Shown here piece by piece: positions 57,975 through 64,000 of a stretch of 64,000 bases of DNA. Within the stretch, counting starts at the first letter, position 1; each line of letters starts with the position of its first letter. This stretch comes from Symsagittifera roscoffensis. Lineage: Eukaryota; Xenacoelomorpha; Acoela; Convolutidae. Below the pieces are notes generated by a model that saw only the letters and a list, made by a program, of their open reading frames with translations, made no database searches and was not told the DNA's origin. The DNA is taken from positions 86,899,845 to 86,963,844 of the forward strand of contig NC_087062.1 of the NCBI RefSeq assembly GCF_963678635.1, read 5' to 3'. The position numbers and the translations under genes are program-made.

Positions 57975-58424
57975 TATACTGCTTATTAAGTTTACGATTA
58001 GCAAAATTGATCAATATGATTAATAAGTTATATTTCCTAACTTTCTGCGGCACACTTGGTCTTGTAGTAACGACTAAGAGCGGGGCGACGAGAGGTCCCA
58101 GGTAACAATCAGGCTCTTACCTGTCTTTTTCATACGGGAAGTTTTGCGTTTCAAAACAAGTCTCAAACTTTTTTAAAGTCTGCGGATGTTTTTTCAATTT
58201 ATAGGCCCCATCACTACTTTTTCTTATGCTGTGAGCAAATTTCATTGAAGTTAAAATGTTTTTGATTAATTCCAGCAATTTGTTAGTTAACTAACTCAAG
58301 CTTTTGCTTGCAATTTCCTTTTTGTTTCTCTGCTGACTATTGGCTTCATTTGTTTTAATTCATGTTTTATTGGCTCAATGACCTAATTTTACATCGTTTG
58401 AAAGGAAAAACGAAGATAGATATA
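57975..58424. other. No supported gene
   Basis: Flanking genomic DNA right of the LTR element. No repeat or ORF of note. Confidence 0.4.
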
Positions 58425-58735
58425 TCTTTTCGTCTTTCCGAAGGGGAAAAAAATAATTTGATTTTTGAAAATTTCAAGTTTTTCACAACTACGGTTTTGT
58501 TTTTGACTCAACGGGATTTTTTGCCTCAATGATTTTGTTGTTGCCTCAATTTCTTTTTTCGTCTTTACGGAGGGGAAGAGTAATAATTTAAGTTATTGAA
58601 ACTGTCAGATGTGTTTCACAATAACGATTTTGGTTTTTGCCTAAACAATATTGATTTTGCCTCAATATCTTGAATCGTTTTTCCGGAGGGGAAAAGCAAT
58701 AATTGAGATTTCAATTACCTTCAAATGTTTTTGAA
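58425..58735 (+). repeat. About three diverged ~120-bp tandem units
   Basis: Each unit contains TCGTCTTTCCGAAGGGGAAA-like sequence, then TAATTT, a TTTCACAA-type block, ACGATTTTG and TTGCCTCAAT. Units are diverged and vary in length. Confidence 0.65.
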
Positions 58736-59325
58736 ATTGGTCTGAAGAAAAAAGTCACTAGCCCGGGAGCAGATAGATGTCTTTTGTTCGTTAGTCCAGG
58801 CAAAAAACTTATGACCTCTTCCTATTCATTTTTTCCTTGGGGTGGTTGAAGATATTTTGAGATCCCCTCGAAAAAGGAGCGACGCTTCTTCAGAAGTTTG
58901 TTCATGCATTAGATATCGTTTTTGGTAAGGGAATTATGCCAATATAAGCTTCAGATAACAAACATGGCATTATAATATAAGAGAGTCTGTTCGTCTCTGA
59001 GCTAATTTTGAGCTTCCCCGTTGCGCTCTCAAAGTTGAGATTTATCAATGTGAACAATCTTACAACCATTGCATTTTTCCTAAAAGCAAAGTTGAACAAA
59101 TATTTTGTACTTTACCAACTAACTGCGTCACGTAGCAGGTTTTTGTACTTTCAAACATTTATTCCAATTGAAGGCTTTATACTTACCATTACAGGTTGTT
59201 TACTCGGGTGAGTTTTGGAGCAGTAGCATATCACAAAACGCTGGTAGGTAATTTGAAACTAATTGCTTTTTACCAATCGTTTCTACGACTTAGATTAATG
59301 ACCGGGCCAGTTGGTGTTTACTGTG

Positions 59326-60215
59326 ATAAATCCGTCGTATAATGGTTTTAGAACGCAAGTTCATTTGTCAAAGAACGCAATTTGGAAAGCTATGAGAGTA
59401 ATTCAAGCCCTTGTAAAATTTTTAAAGTTTCCTGTGTTTTGTTCTCAGTTTTTCTAAAGGAACATAAACTCCCGGATGTGAAGTTTTTAATTGTCATATA
59501 AATTTTCTTTATGAAAATTTTGAATGAGAGAAAAACTCGGTTTTGAGACGTTTTTGGAATAATTTAAAGCTAAAGCACAATGTAGCTTGGAAAAAATGAA
59601 TGAAAGTGTTTGTGCTTGGTTTACTTCTTCTTCGCACAAATTTTGACTTTTCAACTATAAATCACCCTGCCTAACCTATAAGTGCCATTTTGGCTCAAGT
59701 GGGTCAAATCAAGAATGCTTTTTTGAGTGAGATCAATTTTTGAAAAAGCATAGGGTTTTGAAATTGGTGTTTTTCGGGATAAATCCGTTATATAACTGTT
59801 TTATAACGCAGAATCATTCGTCAAAGAACACTACTTGGAAAGCTATGGGAGTATTCCAAGCCCCGGTAGAAATTTTAACGTTCTTCTTTTTAAAGTTCTT
59901 CTGTTAGTAAAAGAACTTAAACTCCCGGATGTGAAGTTTGAAAAATTTTCAATTGTGATATAAATGTTCTTTATGAAAAATGCTAATGAGAAAAAAACTT
60001 GAATTTGAAACGTTTTAGGAATAGTTTAAAGCAAAGGCCGATTGTTTTTCGACCAATAGAATGAAATTGTTTGTGCTTGGTGAACTTTTTCTTTGGAATT
60101 TCTTCAAATTTTGGTTTTTCAACTATCAGTCATCTTGTTCAACCCTAAGTGTAATTTTGGCTCAACTGACGCAACCCAAGGATGTTTTTCTAAGTGAAAT
60201 CAACTAAAAAATGGA
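59326..60215 (+). repeat. Diverged ~460-bp tandem duplication
   Basis: Two successive copies (about 59326-59780 and 59785-60215) share GATAAATCCGT, GTCAAAGAACGCA, TTGGAAAGCTATG, ACTCCCGGATGTGAAGTTT and TTTGTGCTTGGT in the same order. No coding potential. Confidence 0.75.
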
Positions 60216-60339
60216 AATAATTTGAAAGCATTTTGCTAGTTTTGGAGAAGTTCCACTCGCTTACACATGTTCCAATAGTTTTTGCTCGGAAACCGTACAA
60301 AATTCTCTGATGTTTTGTATCGATTGGTTATCAACAAAA

Positions 60340-60758
60340 ATACGGATTATTTATACTTGGGGTTGTTTTTTATTCTCTCAATTTTTGAATGTTAAACTCA
60401 GCGTTTTTGTCAGAAAGTTAAGTTACATCTTACAAATATTTTCAAACAATAGAAAATGATCTATGATCAGTTTTTGAAAAGTTAGGGGAGTTTGAAAATG
60501 ACCAATTTGCGATAACTAACGCACGTTTCATTGCGTTTTTAAAGCACGCTTAAGCGGCGCGTTAAATTTTTCCAGACTAATTTCAGCTAATCAAATTGAT
60601 CATTTTTAGATACAAGAGGCGATATACATATATTTGTACTTCACATGGCGTTTGAGGGATAAAACGAAAAAAAAAACGGAGCAACAACTTTTTTTTCTAA
60701 ATTCAAAAGCAATTGAAAGATAAGGGACTTCACTTTGATATACGAGCAGTCTTGTTTT
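60340..60758 (+). mobile_element. R530-related element, old subfamily
   Basis: It keeps the layout of R530 (TTGTGCTTGG-like start, a block of AACGCA and GCGCG motifs in the middle, TTTGTACTTCACATGGCG) and the fixed 3' end GATATACGAGCAGTCTTGTT, but the body is strongly diverged. Confidence 0.7.
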
Positions 60759-61365
60759 TTATTCACTCAAATTGCGTCAATCGAAATACTAATGACCCGT
60801 TATTATATTGTCGAAACTTTACTTTCCATTATTTTTCGTGAATTTCTTGGAGTTTTAAAACTGCCAATTTTGCTTAACATTATTTTCCAATGATGCTTAA
60901 AGCGGAATATAAACATATTATCCGTGGGGAGTTTTTCAGCCCTAGATTATTCCAATTGGAATGGAGGCAAGCTAATATGTCGTAATAATTTCGTAAAACT
61001 CAGATTTTAACCTTTTTTGGTTGAACTTGTCTTAAATTTATAGGTTTCAATGTTTAGTAAAAAACTCTCCGATAACGATTGAAGAACAGTCAAATCATTC
61101 ACGACTTTGCCTTGATATACGAGCAGTCTTGTTTCACATAACTTATACACAATTGTTCAAATTATGTCGTTTAATTTTTTGGCACTGACTTAACGCAGAA
61201 ACGGTTTTACAACTCATCGCTCGATTCTTTGGTAATACCTGAGTTCAAGTTGATTTTCTTACAGGCGCTTTTCCAACAATTTCCGGTCAAACCCTACCTG
61301 GCTGCACGGGATCGTCAAATGGCGTACTGTTTTTTTTTTTTTGACCGTATCGACCAACACTCGGC
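60759..61365 (+). other. Non-coding, with a second R530-type 3' end
   Basis: GATATACGAGCAGTCTTGTT recurs at about 61114-61133, directly after a TTTGCC block, but the body upstream is not clearly R530. It marks a further related element of unknown 5' extent. Confidence 0.5.
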
Positions 61366-61510
61366 TTATTTTGACCGTGTTCGTCCGTAAAAAACGTGCT
61401 CTACTGTGCTCGACGATAGCAAGATATGTTTCGACCGTGCTCGACCAAAATCAATGTGCTCGATTGTGCTGGCCTCAATTGAGATATGTTTCAACCGTCT
61501 CGAGTCAAAT
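61365..61510 (+). repeat. Array of TATGTTTCGACCGTGCTCGACC-like units
   Basis: Four to five imperfect units of 30-36 bp, each with a GACCGTGCTCGACC-like core and ATATGTTTC. Related to 7845-7930. Confidence 0.6.
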
Positions 61511-61908
61511 TCTAGTAAGTTTCCACTTTGAATTGTCATTAATTATCCAATCTTAAACTTTAAAATATATGCTTTTCAAATAACATCTCTGGATGCTTTT
61601 TCAAATCAGAATGACCTTATTGGGTTATTTGCTGAAATGCTTTGTATAGATTCACTATTTTTGAGCTTTTTTGTCTTATGGAAACTCTAGTTTTCAATTT
61701 GAGTCCAAAATGTTTACAAATATGTTGATAAATAAAAGAAAATTTTCTTTTTGACTCGTTTACGGCAGGCAATCGGTAATTTTCGACCGTTCTTGAAATA
61801 TAATTGGAGCATGCTCGAGATAATTTTTTGACAAATTAGCAGTTTTAGTTTAATTTTTTCGTTCAGATTCGTTGATCGAAAAGATAATGCCAACATTTTG
61901 ATACTTAC

Positions 61909-61965
61909 TATAATTAGAAATTTACTGATGTCGGAACCTTCCGTGCTTTGCACAGCAGATGACAT
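61909..61965 (-). CDS. Candidate first exon, minus strand (weak)
   Basis: ATG at 61965 opens MSSAVQSTEGSDISKFLII and meets a consensus donor GTAAGTAT at 61908 in phase 0. No downstream exon is recognised. It overlaps another minus-strand frame (62288-61914) in a different phase, so at most one of them is real. Confidence 0.3.
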
Positions 61966-62288
61966 TTTAGGTAGTTCGTTCCTAGTTTAATTTTGAAGTC
62001 TGCGTATTTCATTTCACTCTTCTCTAACTCGCACAAGAAAAACTGTCTCGGGCCATTGGTGTGTTTTTTGAAAAATTCTGGAACAGACGGTCCTATTTTA
62101 TGATCTGAATTCGCAAGTTTTTTTCTCAAGTTCATATTTCTGCTTTGAGTGTTTGATTGTGCGATATTAAACTCAGCATGTGGTATCAGGCTGCTCAATA
62201 TACGTGTATTAACTGTTTCAGGTCTCCATAACCTCAGTTCACGTATTAACTGTGAAGTGAACGAGCTCTCAGAAGGCAATTGTGGCAA
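61914..62288 (-). CDS. Unrecognised minus-strand open frame
   Basis: About 124 codons of balanced composition for so AT-rich a region, with segments such as FTSQLIRELRLWRPETVN and GPRQFFLCELEKSEMKYADF. No ATG at the start (the frame opens at a TTG after an upstream stop) and no clear acceptor. It could be an internal exon, a decayed ORF or chance. Confidence 0.3.
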   Translation of the reverse strand: MPQLPSESSFTSQLIRELRLWRPETVNTRILSSLIPHAEFNIAQSNTQSRNMNLRKKLANSDHKIGPSVPEFFKKHTNGPRQFFLCELEKSEMKYADFKIKLGTNYLKCHLLCKARKVPTSVNF

Positions 62289-62437
62289 ATATTTGACAAG
62301 AAAATCGGTTTAGACTTGATTTACATCCATATTGGGCTCAGGAATTGTATCAACATTACCCTGTCTGTCGATACAAAAGTATCAACATCTGTTTTTATTC
62401 AAGTAGATATAAAGAATTGGAATTTTGAGTCGTAAAA

Positions 62438-62503
62438 ATGGCAAGTGGGGATTTTACCAAGAAGTTAGCAGAAATTACTGACAAAGCAGAGCTGACTAAA
62501 ATG
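62438..62503 (+). CDS. Unrecognised gene, exon 1
   Basis: ATG at 62438 in a good context (AAAAATGGC) opens MASGDFTKKLAEITDKAELT followed by KM, and meets the donor GTGAGC at 62504 in phase 0. An exon with a matching phase-0 acceptor lies at 63962. Lys/Glu-rich and helical, with no signal peptide, so probably cytoplasmic. I considered a 14-3-3-like N-terminus but the similarity is too weak. Confidence 0.5.
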
Positions 62504-62579
62504 GTGAGCTGAAAAAAAAACTTCTTTTAATTATAAGTTTAATCACTGCCAACTTTTTCCAGTTTGCTAATTTGAAGCC

Positions 62580-62700
62580 TAAAAATGTGTATTTTTTTCA
62601 AAGGCAGATCTAGGATTTCAAAAAAGTCTCAAAACTTTCTTCAATTTTTTTTTATATCGACCAAATCGTTTTCCGCACTCTTCAAAGTCTTATTTAAAAA
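62580..62700. repeat. Degenerate fragment of the hAT-type MITE
   Basis: GGCAGATCTAGGATTTC followed by a T-rich run, ATCGACCAAATCG and TTTTCCGCACTC parallels the left half of the element at 42934-43365. It lies in the intron after 62503; ends are lost. Confidence 0.5.
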
Positions 62701-63961
62701 ATGGTACAAACTTCGATAGAAAACTTAACGACTCTCACTACTTGCAGATGAACCGACAAATAGAGAAAAAAATTGAGTTGCTTCTCTTAAAAAATATTAA
62801 GTTTGCAAAAACATCCGAAATATTGGAATTAAACTACCTGCACCACTAGAAATTTACAAAAAAAGCGAGGCGAAGTATCTCAAAACTTGCGATAAAACTT
62901 AGACATAGCTTGACAAAATAAACAAAAAAAGTGATAAAGGCCGTAGAAAAAACCGAAAAAATTTATCTACCAAAAATTTTCCTACATTTGCTCTAATTTT
63001 GTCTTTGAATAAGAATTTCTTTCATGAAAATATGCCCAGAAGTAAGACAATTGAATACTTGAAAGCATCGAAAAAAAACTTAAAAAGCGGTAACAAAGCC
63101 GACAATTCTTGAGCAGACAAACACTGCGCCGAAAAACTCAGAATTTTTGTCTCCTCGAACAACTCAAAAAGAGGTTTCTAAACCATTACTTTACATGCTG
63201 AAACCTGTTAAGCTGAAGTAAGAGAAAAAAGAGATAACGAAAACAAATACTGATTTACTAAAATCGGAGTTCGTAAATGAGCAACCAACTTAAAACAAAA
63301 ATTACAATTGAAAGGGCATTAAAAATACAGAAAAAAAACTGTCTGTTCTCCATCTATCTGTTCGTTTTCAAGTAAACATGGAGATAATCACAATATCAGT
63401 CATCTTGCGAAGAAATTTATTAACGGAAAAAACTAGTACCCGATTCCAATAACCTTGCTTATAGCATGAAAAAAAGGCCAAAAACTAGTTTTAATAGAAA
63501 ATTTTGAATTGGTGAACCAATAAACACAATTATTCGCTGCAGGAGCCCCCTCACAATCAGCTGAGCTCAAAAACTATAGTATAAAAATCGAATTCCAAAA
63601 ATAGATCTCATGGGGCAGTGATCAAGTCAAATTATTGAGTGAGGGGATTTATTTCATATTTTTTTTACCTCGAATCAAAATCACAACGCTAAAATTTTCA
63701 TTATTGCATAGAACATTAATCTAATATGGTCAATTTGCCAATTCTTTTCGCTAAAGATCAATTCAATTACTAGAGCAGTTAAAAGATTTCAGTGAGAGCT
63801 TCGGTATATTTTTTTCGATGATGTTAAATTATAACTTAATGATTTCTCATATCAGACTTGTATGTTTAACTGGTCAAACTAAACTGAATTACAAACCGTT
63901 TTGATTATTTTTCAATCAGTAACCTTATTCTTCTGAAAACTGATTTTCGCTTAATTTTTAG
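62701..63961. other. Intron of the right-edge gene
   Basis: AT-rich DNA between the two proposed exons, without ORFs or repeats that I can support. Confidence 0.4.
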
Positions 63962-64000
63962 CTAGACGAAACAACCGATTTTATGGAGAGAATCGCCCTC
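63962..64000 (+). CDS. Unrecognised gene, exon 2 (cut by window end)
   Basis: The acceptor TTTTTAG ends at 63961. In phase 0 the exon reads LDETTDFMERIAL and is open to the window edge. Joined to exon 1 it keeps the frame. The rest lies outside. Confidence 0.45.

Noticed and set aside
62438..64000. 14-3-3 family assignment for the right-edge gene
   Set aside because: Only a Lys/Glu-rich helical start with a KLAE tetrapeptide is visible; the following residues do not fit the family well enough.

Overview
The window is AT-rich, intron-rich, transposon-dense eukaryotic DNA, most likely from an invertebrate animal. The signs are long introns bounded by GT/AG, a trypsin-fold gene with a signal peptide, a RING/coiled-coil protein, an env-bearing LTR retroelement, and short terminal-inverted-repeat (TIR) elements with intact target-site duplications (TSDs). 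I cannot name the species from sequence alone. No database search was possible, so family names rest on motifs and architecture.

Host genes. The best-supported gene is a minus-strand, four-exon serine-protease homolog (exons 24061-23806, 14059-13972, 6151-5965, 5271-4993). All splice phases agree and give a 269-residue secreted trypsin-fold protein. Its catalytic His is Gln and its catalytic Ser is Gln; the Asp is kept, so it should be a pseudoprotease. Its first two introns (about 9.7 and 7.8 kb) hold a 21-residue tandem-repeat ORF, a (TATG)n block, a deleted LTR element and several MITEs. A RING-finger/coiled-coil gene lies on the minus strand at 45186-44446, and its fourth zinc ligand is Asp instead of His. 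At the right edge, 62438-62503 and 63962-64000 look like the first two exons of a plus-strand gene I do not recognise.

Mobile DNA. A single LTR-bounded unit runs from 34151 to 57970 (about 23.8 kb, minus orientation) with 4-bp AAAG duplications at its outer edges. It carries gag, protease and integrase remnants, a two-helix accessory ORF, an env-like ORF and Ser/Thr/Pro-rich ORFs. The reverse transcriptase/RNase H part is absent. A 5.4-kb non-element segment (42489-47851) containing the RING gene sits inside it, between two direct 1.36-kb copies of the accessory ORF. A deletion derivative of the same family (10744-12617, TTTT duplication) lies in the protease-homolog intron. Other elements include three hAT-type MITEs with perfect 8-bp TSDs, a MULE-like element (24989-26075) whose TIRs are a degenerate 15-bp minisatellite and which holds a transposase C-terminal fragment, a smaller MULE-like MITE (45962-46190), a Harbinger-like foldback (22121-22371), and a recurring ~530-bp hairpin-rich family (here called R530). 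R530 copies share one fixed end and form a head-to-tail array, which suggests rolling-circle (Helentron-like) elements.

Layout: 1-4.1 kb, element remnants and a perfect 601-bp tandem duplication; 5-24 kb, the protease-homolog gene and its loaded introns; 24-34 kb, MULE, foldback and R530 repeats; 34.15-57.97 kb, the composite LTR element with the RING insert; 58-64 kb, diverged repeats and the start of a further gene.
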